Of a stretch of DNA of 64,000 nt, positions 26,493 to 35,256 are shown one piece after another. Numbering within the stretch: the stretch's first letter is position 1; every line of letters begins with the position of its first letter. Both the position numbers and the translations under genes were made by a program. Below the pieces are notes generated by a model. That model was given only the letters and a program-made list of their open reading frames with translations, was not told the origin of the DNA and made no database searches. The DNA lies in contig NZ_JACHHB010000002.1 of the NCBI RefSeq assembly GCF_014202575.1, positions 1 through 64,000 on the forward strand, written 5' to 3'. The stretch comes from Texcoconibacillus texcoconensis. GTDB taxonomy: Bacteria; Bacillota; Bacilli; Bacillales; Salisediminibacteriaceae.

Positions 26493-27830
26493 TTACTGGG
26501 TGACTTCTAAATGACGAAATTGTGGCAAGTAGTCTTTATGCGCTTCAAGCATTTCATCAAATATTTCTTTAGCCACATGATCCGATGGAACAAGCGGATT
26601 GATCGTCATTGCTAACAACCCTGTTTTGTAGTCCCCTGTGACAGCTGCTTCTGAAGCAACACGTTCAAATGATTTGATCTCTTGTACTAAACCACGAGTA
26701 GCTACTGGTAAATCTCCTACCGCTAGCGGTTTGGGACCATCTTTTGTAATCACACAATTGACTTCAACTGCTGAATCATTCGGAATACTTGCAATCGCGC
26801 CGTTATTCATCGTATTCACTGGTTGAATATCTTTACGGTCATTATATAGTGAATCGATTAAATTACACGCCGCATCACTATAGTAAGCCCCGCCTCTCTT
26901 TTCAAGCTGTTCAGGTTTTCCACGTAGATTTTCATCTTTATATAGCTCAAATAGGTCATTTTCCAATGCTTGCACAACTTCAGCACGTGTCCCTTTATCT
27001 GCAGCTTCCTCTAACTCTTTTTCAAGCATTCGTCCCGTTTGATAGTAATAACGATGATAAGGGCATGGTAAAACACCTAGACTTTGAAGAAACTCAGGCT
27101 GCCAACCGAGATCCATGATATTACTCATCGTCATGGAAGCTTCTCCTGATGTTAACTTCTTAATGACTGTTTCTGTAACGTTTTCCCCATCAAGGTAAAT
27201 ATTTAGACCATAAACCATATGATTCAACCCTGCAAAGTCAATGTGAACGCGATCTGCATCAACGTCTAACATTTGCGCGACACCCATTTTCATGCCTACG
27301 GGCACATTACACAAACCGACAACTTTTCTCCAGTTTGAATGACGGTAAATAGCTTCTGTTACCATACCGGCAGGATTAGTAAAGTTAATTAACCAAGCAT
27401 TCGGACAAAGCTCTTCCATATCTTGAACAATGTCTAAAATAACTGGTATCGTACGTAAACCTTTGAATAATCCACCTGGCCCATTTGTTTCTTGACCAAT
27501 CACGTTATATTTTAGAGGAATTCGTTCATCTTTAGCACGCGCATCTAAGAGACCTACGCGAAATTGTGTTGTTACAAAGTCGGCTCCTTTTAATGCTTCC
27601 TTACGATCGAGTGTTAAGTGAATCTTCATTGGAACGCCCGCTTCCTCAACCATTCTTTGCGCGAGCGCACCAACCGTATTTAACTTATCTTCCCCTTCTG
27701 GAATGTCGACGAGCCAAAGCTCTGAAATTGGAAGAGAGTCATAGCGCTTAATAAAACCTTCAATTAGCTCAGGTGTATAACTTGATCCTCCACCAATCGT
27801 TACTATTTTGATCCCTTTTTTCTCAGTCAT
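26493..27830 (-). CDS. licH: 6-phospho-beta-glucosidase, GH4 family
   Basis: The 445-aa enzyme is of glycoside hydrolase family 4, which cleaves phosphorylated disaccharides such as cellobiose-6-phosphate with NAD+ and Mn2+. Visible features are the nucleotide motif IVTIGGGSSYTPEL near the start, INFTNPAGMVTEA (about 150), the metal Cys in GLCNVPVG (about 174) and the metal His in GLNHMVYG (about 203). It is divergent from an RpiR-family regulator, presumably its controller. No PTS gene for the sugar adjoins. Confidence 0.88.
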   Translation of the reverse strand: MTEKKGIKIVTIGGGSSYTPELIEGFIKRYDSLPISELWLVDIPEGEDKLNTVGALAQRMVEEAGVPMKIHLTLDRKEALKGADFVTTQFRVGLLDARAKDERIPLKYNVIGQETNGPGGLFKGLRTIPVILDIVQDMEELCPNAWLINFTNPAGMVTEAIYRHSNWRKVVGLCNVPVGMKMGVAQMLDVDADRVHIDFAGLNHMVYGLNIYLDGENVTETVIKKLTSGEASMTMSNIMDLGWQPEFLQSLGVLPCPYHRYYYQTGRMLEKELEEAADKGTRAEVVQALENDLFELYKDENLRGKPEQLEKRGGAYYSDAACNLIDSLYNDRKDIQPVNTMNNGAIASIPNDSAVEVNCVITKDGPKPLAVGDLPVATRGLVQEIKSFERVASEAAVTGDYKTGLLAMTINPLVPSDHVAKEIFDEMLEAHKDYLPQFRHLEVTQ

Positions 27831-27961
27831 GATTCATTCCTCCTCTTTGATTAACTTCCTTTGAATACACAAAACTACTTTTCTTGTATAATAGAAATAG
27901 CTTGTTTCTTTTAAGCACATAACATATATTCAGTCCTCTAGTTGAAAAGGGTGAACATCCA

Positions 27962-28693
27962 ATGGTGACAAATGAACAAATGGAATCATTTTCTGACCTC
28001 GACTACACACTTTATCAATATGTCACGTCACATGCGGAGAAAGTGATTTACATGCGCATCCGTGATCTAGCCAACGAAACACACGTATCACCGACAACCA
28101 TTCTCCGTTTCTGTCGAAAAGTCGATTGTGACGGATTTTCTGAATTTAAAACGAAACTAAAAATGCATATCACACAAGAGCAACCGTTATCTTTAACAAG
28201 CCCAGAGCACGCTTTTCGTGAATTTATAGATCAAACTTTACAAATCGATTATGAGCGACAAATAAAACAAATTGCTTCAGTGATTGCTCAAACAGAACAT
28301 GTGATCTTTTTAGGTAACGGGAGTTCTGGCATCTTAGCAGAATATGGATCTCGCTATTTTTCCAGTTTGAAAAAGTTCTCTTTGCACATCAAAGATCCTT
28401 ATTTCCCTATTTTTGGCCAATATATGAAAAGTAGCGTCTCAATCATTTTATCTGTCTCAGGTGAATCAGAACAGACGATCGAACAGAGTCGGCGTCTTCG
28501 AGAAGAAGGAAGCACCTTAATTAGCATTACAAACAGTAAAAGCTGCAGGCTCGCTAAAATGTCCGATTATAACCTCGCTTACTATTCAAATATGGAATTT
28601 GTAGAAAAAGCAAATATTACAAGCCAACTGCCTGTTGTCTATTTGTTAGAGCGTTTAGCAAAAGAGACGTATTCATCAATGCATACCGAATGA
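27962..28693 (+). CDS. RpiR/MurR-family regulator with SIS domain
   Basis: A 243-aa regulator with an N-terminal HTH_6 domain (RDLANETHVSPTTILRFCRKV) and a SIS sugar-phosphate-binding domain (VIFLGNGSSGILAEYGSRYF, ILSVSGESEQTIEQSRR). It is divergent from licH, so a role in sensing a phospho-sugar and controlling licH is likely. A TATAAT at 27887-27892 in the shared gap may be its -10 box, but no good -35 is seen. Confidence 0.88.
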   Translation: MVTNEQMESFSDLDYTLYQYVTSHAEKVIYMRIRDLANETHVSPTTILRFCRKVDCDGFSEFKTKLKMHITQEQPLSLTSPEHAFREFIDQTLQIDYERQIKQIASVIAQTEHVIFLGNGSSGILAEYGSRYFSSLKKFSLHIKDPYFPIFGQYMKSSVSIILSVSGESEQTIEQSRRLREEGSTLISITNSKSCRLAKMSDYNLAYYSNMEFVEKANITSQLPVVYLLERLAKETYSSMHTE

Positions 28694-28808
28694 TGACTCA
28701 CAGCTATGACACGCGTACTCGTTGATTCCATACCTCTTTTTTACCGTTTTTATAATCAAAGGTAAAGGCTTTTCACCCCATGAGGAAAACGCTCACACGG
28801 GAAGCACA

Positions 28809-28835
28809 TGTTCCATAATCGGAACACACTGTTCC
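28809..28835. other. Cluster of three TGTTCC half-sites
   Basis: TGTTCC-N6-GGAACA is a perfect inverted repeat (28809-28826), followed by a third half-site TGTTCC at 28830-28835. It lies between two convergent genes, not at a promoter I can see. Its role is unknown. Confidence 0.35.
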
Positions 28836-28852
28836 AAAATATAAACGAGCAC

Positions 28853-28887
28853 AAAAACCCACAGGAATTGATATCCTGTGGGTTTTA
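28853..28887. terminator. Bidirectional terminator
   Basis: A 13-bp perfect stem AAAACCCACAGGA/TCCTGTGGGTTTT lies between convergent genes, with A/T tails on both sides. Confidence 0.9.
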
Positions 28888-28901
28888 GCATCTATTAAAC
28901 A

Positions 28902-29774
28902 TTACTTTTTGTTTTGTTGTAATGTCTCAATTTGTTTTGATAACTTCTCATAATACTTCTCACTAACGCGCCCCTTAGCTCCACGCAAAATTTCTTCTGC
29001 GTAATGATCAGGTGGCGCGATTTCTTCTTCTTTATTGACAACGATAAATGTGATCACGTCTTTCAGTGTTTCGCCATTTTCTCCAACGACATCAACCAAG
29101 GCTGGACGGTAAATGCCACTTTCTACCCCTTCTCGGTTATACAAATAGTCAAGCGCATCAATCGGGCATTGATAAACGATTCCTTCAACACGATCTTCAT
29201 CATTGTTTGTCTCAATAATATCAGCACGGCCGCCATCATTTGCATGCACCTTGTAACGCATCTCGTACCCTTTTAACGTACCGACAGTTTGTACGTCTTG
29301 GAAATACGATTCAACCCCCGCTTTTTTAAACCGTTCATCGTCCATTGCTGAACCATAAGCGAAAAAATAAAAGTGATCTGGTTTATCCTCTTGAAACTTA
29401 TACACCTTCCAGTCACCGCTTGCAATTGGATACGTTTCTTCAAACCTTTCTCGGTCACGGACATGATAAACGTAAGCTTCGATGTTTCCTTGATCGGTTT
29501 CAACTGTTTCAATCGATCGATCATACATACGGTCTTCTTCCTCTTCTGTATAACCTTCTAATTCATCGATCGGTCCCCATAAGCGTTCGGGAACGTCATA
29601 GACATGACCATATACATGTGAAGTACCACTCATGACAAGCGTTGGATAAATTAAGTCCGTATCAAACATTTCTCCTTTAATTCGCGCTTGTTCATGAAGG
29701 AGAGTGGCTTCTTCTAAGTAATGTTCGTTCGGCTGATTCGGTAATAAAGTGCCATATACGAATAATTTCGTCAT
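28902..29774 (-). CDS. Tandem gamma-glutamylcyclotransferase-like protein, YkqA type
   Basis: The 290-aa protein has two GGCT/AIG2-like domains. The first starts at KLFVYGTLLPNQPNEHYL and the second at FFAYGSAMDDERFKKAGV (about 150). Each YG(T/S)L-type loop is the substrate-binding turn of the family, which cyclises gamma-glutamyl amino acids to 5-oxoproline. Length and duplication match B. subtilis YkqA. The ATG at 29774 has AAGGAG upstream; the open frame extends to 29840. Substrate unknown. Confidence 0.82.
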   Translation of the reverse strand: MTKLFVYGTLLPNQPNEHYLEEATLLHEQARIKGEMFDTDLIYPTLVMSGTSHVYGHVYDVPERLWGPIDELEGYTEEEEDRMYDRSIETVETDQGNIEAYVYHVRDRERFEETYPIASGDWKVYKFQEDKPDHFYFFAYGSAMDDERFKKAGVESYFQDVQTVGTLKGYEMRYKVHANDGGRADIIETNNDEDRVEGIVYQCPIDALDYLYNREGVESGIYRPALVDVVGENGETLKDVITFIVVNKEEEIAPPDHYAEEILRGAKGRVSEKYYEKLSKQIETLQQNKK

Positions 29775-29835
29775 TAAACCTCGCTCCTTTTTCAATTTCA
29801 ACCTAAGCTTATTGTTCTCAATCCATATAAATTTA

Positions 29836-29866
29836 AACAAAAGAGGAAGCCCTATTTAGAGCTCCC
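29836..29866 (-). terminator. Terminator of the methyltransferase gene
   Basis: GGGAGCTCT/AGGGCTTCC (9 pairs with two wobbles) is followed by CTTTTGTTT on the minus strand. Confidence 0.65.
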
Positions 29867-29867
29867 T

Positions 29868-30458
29868 TCATTTTCTAGTCAAAATTTGAATGACATGGCT
29901 TTTCCCTTGATGTAAATGCCCTTCATACCGTTCTACATCGCCAATAAAAAAATAAGGAATATGCCAATCAGCAAATGTTGTTAGAAACAGTTGCGGATCG
30001 TAAAGTAATTCTTCACGTTTTGGACCACCTGTTCCATAATTTCGTTGCGTTTTCGAATATACTTCGCACAAAAAGCTTCCGCCTGGCTTAATAGCCTGTT
30101 TAATACCTTTTAACACCGAGGCTTGAACATCTTCATCAAAATGACCGAATACCATGACAACGTGATCATATTGCTCTTGTGGCCACATGACATTTCCCAA
30201 GTCCACTTGTTCTGTTTTGACGTTAACACCATTTTTTTCTGCTAATGTTTCGGTCTTTTTCAACCCTTCAATGGAAGCATCCCAAGCCGTGACGTCAAAA
30301 CCTTGCTTTGCTAAAAATACAGCGTTTCTCCCTTCACCTTCCGCAACAGCTAATACGCTTTCTCCTTGTAATTCTGACGCTTTTTGTTCAATGAAAACGT
30401 TCGGTTCTGTTCCATATTGATATTCTTGTTTACGAAAACGTTCATCCCACATCGACAT
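29868..30458 (-). CDS. Class I SAM-dependent methyltransferase, TehB-like
   Basis: A 196-aa methyltransferase with the SAM motif SVLAVAEGEGRNAVFLAKQG (about 35-55), the acidic residue in VTAWDAS and the post-motif VVMVFGHF. It resembles the TehB/thiopurine-type small-molecule group. The ATG at 30458 is preceded by GAGGAG; an ATG at 30479 has no site. The substrate is not predictable. Confidence 0.85.
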   Translation of the reverse strand: MSMWDERFRKQEYQYGTEPNVFIEQKASELQGESVLAVAEGEGRNAVFLAKQGFDVTAWDASIEGLKKTETLAEKNGVNVKTEQVDLGNVMWPQEQYDHVVMVFGHFDEDVQASVLKGIKQAIKPGGSFLCEVYSKTQRNYGTGGPKREELLYDPQLFLTTFADWHIPYFFIGDVERYEGHLHQGKSHVIQILTRK

Positions 30459-30563
30459 ATTCCAACTCTCCTCATCCATATATTTACTTACATCATAATC
30501 GCTAACTGCACATTTAACAAAATGATATACTTATTTTTAGAAAGTCATTCCGTTTTCAAAGCC

Positions 30564-30591
30564 TTGATACTGTTATTTTCATTGTTATAAT
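30564..30591 (+). promoter_or_regulatory. Promoter of the EamA gene
   Basis: TTGATA (30564-30569) and a perfect TATAAT (30586-30591) are spaced by 16 bases, about 50 bases before the EamA start. Confidence 0.68.
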
Positions 30592-30638
30592 AGGTTTATT
30601 ATATGTCACTGATTAAATATCAAAGGAGGGGAATTTCC

Positions 30639-31553
30639 ATGAGACTCGCTTATTTCTCAACAATCTTAGGTGCTGCACTTTGGGGATTAATCGGTATATT
30701 CGTGCAAGGTCTCTATTCATATGGATTTACCCCTTGGGAAGTTGTCGGTATTCGCCTTTTCGTTTCAGCTGTCTTAACGGTATTATTTCTCTTAATCTTT
30801 AGTCGCCGACTTCTCGTCATCCAACTTAAACACATCCCTTTTTTCATCGGTACAGGGATTATAAGTATTAGCTTTTTCAATTGGGCATACTTCACTGTCA
30901 TGGAAGGTGCTTCATTATCATTAGCTGTTACTCTTCTTTATACTGGGCCTGTTTTTGTCACGATCTTATCTCGATTGATCTTTCAAGAAGCGTTGACGAC
31001 TAAAAAGCTAAGCGCACTCGTCATGACCGTTGTCGGTTGTAGCTTCGTCGTTGGTTTTTTACCATTTGGAACATCTTCCATCTCGATGAGCTTGCTGATC
31101 ACAGGTGTCGCATCTGGATTTTTTTATGCGCTCTACAGCATCTTCGGGAAGTTTGTCAGCCCGTACTACAACCCACTTACCATTACCGCATACTCTATGA
31201 TTTTCGGTGCGCTATTTTTATTACCAACAAGCCAACTGTGGGAAAAACAAGCTGTATTTGCCAAGCCTGAAGTTTGGCTTTTAGCCATTGGTCTTGCAAT
31301 TATAGCTACTGTTCTAGGTTACATTTTTTATACATATGGACTCGCAAGGATTGAATCTAGCCGTGCATCCATTTTATCAACGATTGAACCTGTTGTGGCC
31401 ATTTCTGTGGGTGTCCTCATTTTTGGAGATTCGATGGAAGTCTGGCAAGTGCTCGGGATGATTCTCGTCATCACATCCGTCTTTCTAACAATTGAAACGA
31501 AAAAAGAAGCAAAAGTCGTAAACGAAAAATCCACCCAAACGTCAACAGGGTAA
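30639..31553 (+). CDS. EamA/DMT family transporter
   Basis: A 304-aa protein with ten hydrophobic helices in two EamA repeats. The first starts LGAALWGLIGIFVQGL and the second near TGVASGFFYALYSIFGKF. Family members export amino acids or other metabolites. The ATG at 30639 follows AAAGGAGGGG at 7 bases; an upstream in-frame ATG at 30603 lacks a site. Substrate unknown. Confidence 0.88.
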   Translation: MRLAYFSTILGAALWGLIGIFVQGLYSYGFTPWEVVGIRLFVSAVLTVLFLLIFSRRLLVIQLKHIPFFIGTGIISISFFNWAYFTVMEGASLSLAVTLLYTGPVFVTILSRLIFQEALTTKKLSALVMTVVGCSFVVGFLPFGTSSISMSLLITGVASGFFYALYSIFGKFVSPYYNPLTITAYSMIFGALFLLPTSQLWEKQAVFAKPEVWLLAIGLAIIATVLGYIFYTYGLARIESSRASILSTIEPVVAISVGVLIFGDSMEVWQVLGMILVITSVFLTIETKKEAKVVNEKSTQTSTG

Positions 31554-31554
31554 A

Positions 31555-31592
31555 AAATGCGCTAAACCACAGACCGGCTTAGCGCATTTTTT
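31555..31592. terminator. Bidirectional terminator
   Basis: AAATGCGCTAA/TTAGCGCATTT with a TTTTT tail on the plus strand and AAAAA on the other side separates two convergent genes. Confidence 0.88.
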
Positions 31593-31594
31593 AG

Positions 31595-32317
31595 TTATAA
31601 CATTTTATCAAGAAAATCTTTCGCTCGTTCTGTTTTCGGTGCAGTGAAAAACTCGCTCGGTGGTGCATCTTCCACTAGTTTCCCTTCGTCTAAGAATAAC
31701 ACTCGGTCTGCAACTTCACGGGCAAAATTCATCTCGTGCGTGACAACTGCCATCGTCATCCCTGTCTCAGTGAGTGACTTCATGACTTGCAACACTTCTT
31801 TCACCATTTCTGGGTCCAGTGCTGAAGTCGGCTCATCAAAAAGCATCGCCTTCGGTTCCATTGCAAGCGCACGGGCAATCGCAACACGTTGCTTTTGTCC
31901 GCCAGATAAACGATTAGGGTATTCATTGGCTTTATCCGCCAATCCAACTTGTTTCAACAACTTGTGCGCAAGCTCTTCGGCATCTTTTTTCGCCACGCCT
32001 TTTACATTGATCGGTGCATACGTCAAGTTATTCAACACACTTAAGTGCGGAAATAAATGAAAGTGCTGAAACACCATTCCGATATTTTCACGAACTTCAT
32101 TGATATTTGTAGAAGGATCCGTAATGTCCGCTCCATCGACCAAAATCTTTCCTTTTGTCGGCTCTTCTAATTGATTCATACAACGTAAAAACGTTGATTT
32201 TCCTGAACCTGATGGACCGACAATCGTAACGACTTCTCCAGCATCAATCGTCGTTGAAATATCCTTTAAAACTTCTAATTCGCCAAATGTTTTATGGAGG
32301 TTCTCTACATTAATCAC
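31595..32317 (-). CDS. Polar amino acid ABC transporter ATPase
   Basis: A 240-aa ATPase of the GlnQ/ArtR/TcyN group. Walker A is GPSGSGKST (about 34), the signature is LSGGQKQR (about 138) and Walker B is [14 protein letters not shown]. It overlaps the permease gene by 8 bases and is the third gene of an SBP-permease-ATPase operon. It would power import of a polar amino acid. Confidence 0.93.
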   Translation of the reverse strand: MINVENLHKTFGELEVLKDISTTIDAGEVVTIVGPSGSGKSTFLRCMNQLEEPTKGKILVDGADITDPSTNINEVRENIGMVFQHFHLFPHLSVLNNLTYAPINVKGVAKKDAEELAHKLLKQVGLADKANEYPNRLSGGQKQRVAIARALAMEPKAMLFDEPTSALDPEMVKEVLQVMKSLTETGMTMAVVTHEMNFAREVADRVLFLDEGKLVEDAPPSEFFTAPKTERAKDFLDKML

Positions 32318-32975
32318 TTCTCTTCATTCTCCTCTCCAACGCTTTACCAAGAAGGGTTAAGACCATCACCATAAGGTAATAGATGACACCTGCGATGATT
32401 AACGGCTCGAAGAAAGCGAATTTCTCGCCGCCTACAACATACGCACGACGCATAATATCCATTACACCAATGACCGTCACAATTGCGGATTCTTTCGTTA
32501 ATGTAATCCATTCATTCATTAACGCAGGTAAAATATTTTTCATCGCTTGAGGAAGAATGATATCTTTCATCATCGGTTTATAAGAAATCCCAAGCGCTTC
32601 AGCTGCTTCTTTTTGTCCTTTATCAACTGCTTGTATTCCAGCACGGATAATCTCCGAAACATAAGCACTTGAATTCAATCCAAAAGCAATAACAGCAGCC
32701 ATATATGCCGGGATATCGACGCCGAGCATCTGTGGTAGCCCGTAGTAAACAATCATCAATTGCAAAACGAGAGGCGTACCGCGAAAGATCGACGTATATG
32801 CATCCGCTAACCAACGGAGAATTTTAATGTTTCCGATTTTCAATAAGCTTAATATAATTCCTAAGCTTAGCCCAAGCAATGCCGCAACTGCAACAATGCT
32901 CAGCGTGACCCAAATCCCATCTATAATATAGGGGATCGAAGGGAAAAACTGCGTAAAATCTAAATCGAGACCCAT
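32310..32975 (-). CDS. Polar amino acid ABC transporter permease
   Basis: A 221-aa inner membrane permease of the HisMQ/GlnP family with about five helices. It has the [11 protein letters not shown] motif (about 65) and the ATPase-contact loop [22 protein letters not shown] (EAA motif, about 140). The ATG at 32975 is used; the frame opens at a TTG at 32987 that lies too close to the AGAGAGG site. It follows the binding-protein gene by about 30 bases. Confidence 0.92.
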   Translation of the reverse strand: MGLDLDFTQFFPSIPYIIDGIWVTLSIVAVAALLGLSLGIILSLLKIGNIKILRWLADAYTSIFRGTPLVLQLMIVYYGLPQMLGVDIPAYMAAVIAFGLNSSAYVSEIIRAGIQAVDKGQKEAAEALGISYKPMMKDIILPQAMKNILPALMNEWITLTKESAIVTVIGVMDIMRRAYVVGGEKFAFFEPLIIAGVIYYLMVMVLTLLGKALERRMKRSD

Positions 32976-33006
32976 GGTGTTTTTCAATCCTCTCTTTTAC
33001 TACCCA

Positions 33007-33783
33007 TTATCCTTCTTCGACAATTTCTTTTTCATCGAACCATTTATGAATTAACTCATCAAGTTCGCCACTTTCTTGCATATCGATGATTACTTCATTA
33101 AATTGTTCCGTTAATTCACTGTCTTTATTAAATGCGATCGCATTTCCATCTTCTTCTGCTTGGTTTGGTAATGAGAACCCTACAAGCTCTTCGCTTCCCT
33201 CAATATAGTTATCTGCTACCGTGTCTGCAATAATTGCAGCGTCAAAACGGTCTGTATGAATTTCTTGAACGAGTTCAGGGATACGGTTACGTGTTTCAAC
33301 CTCAAGATCTTCCACTTCTTCTGCTAATTCATCAGCCTGACCTTCCTGGATCGAACCAAGTTGAACACCTAACGTTTTCCCTTCGAGATCATCGGCAGTT
33401 TCTATGCCACTCTCTTCATGTGTAATAATCGTATGATGGGATTTGAAATAAATCTCCGAGAAGTCGGCATTTTCACGACGCTCCTCCGTTGGTCTCATTC
33501 CTGCTTGAACAAAGTCAACTTGATCTGCGTTAAGAGCTGGGATTAAGCCATTAAATTCAATGTCTTCAATTACTAAATCATAGCCGAGCTCTTCAGTTAT
33601 TGCGTTGGCTAAATCAATATCAAAGCCAATAATTTCGTCACTTTCTGCTGTTTCAATGTATTGAAATGGTGGGTAATCTGCTGATGTCCCCATCACTAAT
33701 GTATTTTCATCATCTCCACATGCGGCTAATGTAGCTACCGTTCCTCCAAGTAATGCTGTAAGTAAAATTGTTTTTCCTTTCAT
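33007..33783 (-). CDS. Polar amino acid-binding lipoprotein, ArtP-like
   Basis: A 258-aa lipoprotein (signal peptide ending ATLAAC, Cys about 22) with an SBP_bac_3 domain. Typical features are VMGTSADYPPFQYIE near the N-terminus, FDIDLANAI, AGMRPTEERRENADFSEIYF and GVQLGSIQEG. The closest pattern I recall is arginine or cystine binding proteins such as ArtP; the exact amino acid is unproven. It is the first gene of the operon. Confidence 0.88.
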   Translation of the reverse strand: MKGKTILLTALLGGTVATLAACGDDENTLVMGTSADYPPFQYIETAESDEIIGFDIDLANAITEELGYDLVIEDIEFNGLIPALNADQVDFVQAGMRPTEERRENADFSEIYFKSHHTIITHEESGIETADDLEGKTLGVQLGSIQEGQADELAEEVEDLEVETRNRIPELVQEIHTDRFDAAIIADTVADNYIEGSEELVGFSLPNQAEEDGNAIAFNKDSELTEQFNEVIIDMQESGELDELIHKWFDEKEIVEEG

Positions 33784-33847
33784 TCGTTTCTCCCCCTGAT
33801 TTTTGTATTTTTATTAATATACATTCATATTAATTCTTATGCATTGC

Positions 33848-33890
33848 ATTTTAGCATGCTCATTATAAATTGACAAGTATATTGATACTT
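33848..33890 (-). promoter_or_regulatory. Promoter of the amino acid transporter with palindrome
   Basis: Minus-strand TTGTCA (33876-33871) and TAAAAT (33853-33848) are spaced by exactly 17 bases. A perfect 6-4-6 palindrome AAGTAT-ATTG-ATACTT (33875-33890) abuts the -35 box and could bind a regulator. A weak ARG-box-like AT-rich stretch lies downstream, but the match is poor. Confidence 0.65.
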
Positions 33891-33931
33891 ATTTTGTTTT
33901 TTTTAAATATTTTTGGCGATTTTTCAATCAC

Positions 33932-33992
33932 AAAAAAAGAGATTGAGCACACTTTCATTAAAAATTACTCAACCCCATTACACCAGTGTAAT
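33932..33992 (-). other. Tandem hairpins ending in a T tract
   Basis: Minus-strand order: a perfect 7-bp palindrome ATTACAC/GTGTAAT (33992-33977), then GGGGTTGAG/CTCAATCTC with wobbles and a 20-base loop, then TTTTTTT. It is a terminator-like structure about 200 bases after the terminator of the upstream gene. It may be a second terminator or the 3' end of a small RNA. The gap 33784-34234 holds nothing else recognisable. Confidence 0.45.
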
Positions 33993-34184
33993 TATCCATC
34001 TTAATTTTAAAAATTTAATCATCACATCGTTAAATAAAACTTCTACTTAACAATGTTTATTAAACCACCCATGTATACACCATACATTTTTACGTATAAA
34101 AAAGGCGATACACTTTATCTTTCTCGCTTATGTTATTCTCCTTCAATGACCAGACAAGTTGTATTGCTTCATCATCCGTTCATT

Positions 34185-34226
34185 GAAAAAACCTGCTCCA
34201 ACTGCCAATTGACAGTCGAAGCAGGC
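34185..34226 (-). terminator. Terminator of the first osmoprotectant operon
   Basis: CCTGCT/AGCAGG with inner CTG/CAG pairs is followed by TTTTTT on the minus strand, 9 bases after the opuAC stop. Confidence 0.8.
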
Positions 34227-34234
34227 AAATTTCA

Positions 34235-35122
34235 TTATTGACCAAGCCATTCATTAACGATACCTTCGTTTTCATCAACCCATTCTTCTGCAACTTCACG
34301 TGGGTCACGGTCTTCATTCTCGATTTCTACAATCATCGCTTCTACATCTTCAAGCGGCATATACCAATTACTTAAAAACTCATAAGCTTCTGGCTTTTCC
34401 TCAGCGAAATCTTTATTGGAAACGACCTTAACGTCTGCAATTTCAAAGTATTCCGCTTGATCTTCAAGCACTTTCAAGTCGAAATTATTAAACATTGAAT
34501 GTGGGCGCCATCCGTAAAACACGATTGGCTCTTCATTTGCTATATGACGCGTTACTTCTGATAACATGCCACCTTCACTGGAGACGACTTGTTCCATGTC
34601 GAATCCTTCCCCATCAATAAGGTCACGAGAAATTTCAGTTACTTCTGCACCTTCTTCAATTCCGTACATTTCTCCATTAAACAAATCTTCATTTCCATGA
34701 ATATCTTCAAGCGAATCGATCTCCTCAACATATGTTGGAACGGTCCAACCTTGTGAAGCATCGGTATAACTTAATGCTGTTTCTTCAATTGTATCAGAGT
34801 ACTCATCCATATAACTGTTGTGCATTGGGAACCAAGCGTCCATAAACACGTCGAGGTCACCACGGGAAAGACCTGTATAGACAGCACCTACGTCGGCTTC
34901 TGTTTGTTCAGTTTCATAACCCATATCCTCTAAAACAACAGCTGCTACTTCAGTGGGTGGAACTGTACTTGTCCAAGGTGCGACACCAAATTCAATCGTT
35001 CCGCTTACTTCTTCTCCACCGTTAGTCTCACTGTCTCCACTTGTCGTTTCTGCCTCTCCGCCACAAGCTGCACCAACACCTACACTGAAAACTGCAAATG
35101 CACTTAATGTGAATTTCTTCAT
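34235..35122 (-). CDS. OpuAC-like glycine betaine/carnitine-binding lipoprotein, second copy of operon A
   Basis: A 295-aa lipoprotein (signal peptide ending VGAAC) of the OpuAC family. Its signature lines are GTIEFGVAPWTSTVPPTEV (about 42), VYTGLSRGDLDVFMDAWFP, SQGWTVPTYV and VFYGWRPHSMF; the Trp/Tyr residues in these segments are the type that forms the aromatic cage for trimethylammonium groups. It is a close paralog of the gene at 35257-36144. It is the last gene of operon A and may be expressed partly from its own promoter in the 134-base gap. Confidence 0.9.
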   Translation of the reverse strand: MKKFTLSAFAVFSVGVGAACGGEAETTSGDSETNGGEEVSGTIEFGVAPWTSTVPPTEVAAVVLEDMGYETEQTEADVGAVYTGLSRGDLDVFMDAWFPMHNSYMDEYSDTIEETALSYTDASQGWTVPTYVEEIDSLEDIHGNEDLFNGEMYGIEEGAEVTEISRDLIDGEGFDMEQVVSSEGGMLSEVTRHIANEEPIVFYGWRPHSMFNNFDLKVLEDQAEYFEIADVKVVSNKDFAEEKPEAYEFLSNWYMPLEDVEAMIVEIENEDRDPREVAEEWVDENEGIVNEWLGQ

Positions 35123-35218
35123 ATCATACTCTCCTTTATAATTTTTTCAGTGATAAACCGACATCGAAAACAACTTTGACCTCTATCTTTTCACTTCAAG
35201 TAGACTGTTTGATTAATG

Positions 35219-35246
35219 GTTATACTACTGTAAAAAAACTAAGCAA
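35219..35246 (-). promoter_or_regulatory. Possible internal promoter for the last opuAC copy
   Basis: Minus-strand TTGCTT (35246-35241) and TATAAC (35224-35219) are spaced by 16 bases in the 134-base gap between two opuAC paralogs. No terminator is seen there. Confidence 0.38.
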
Positions 35247-35256
35247 AGTTCTATTT

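Noticed and set aside
34053-34241. 62-codon plus-strand frame in the gap before the amino acid transporter
   Set aside because: It has no ribosome binding site, its end covers a terminator and the end of the opposite gene, and its composition looks random.
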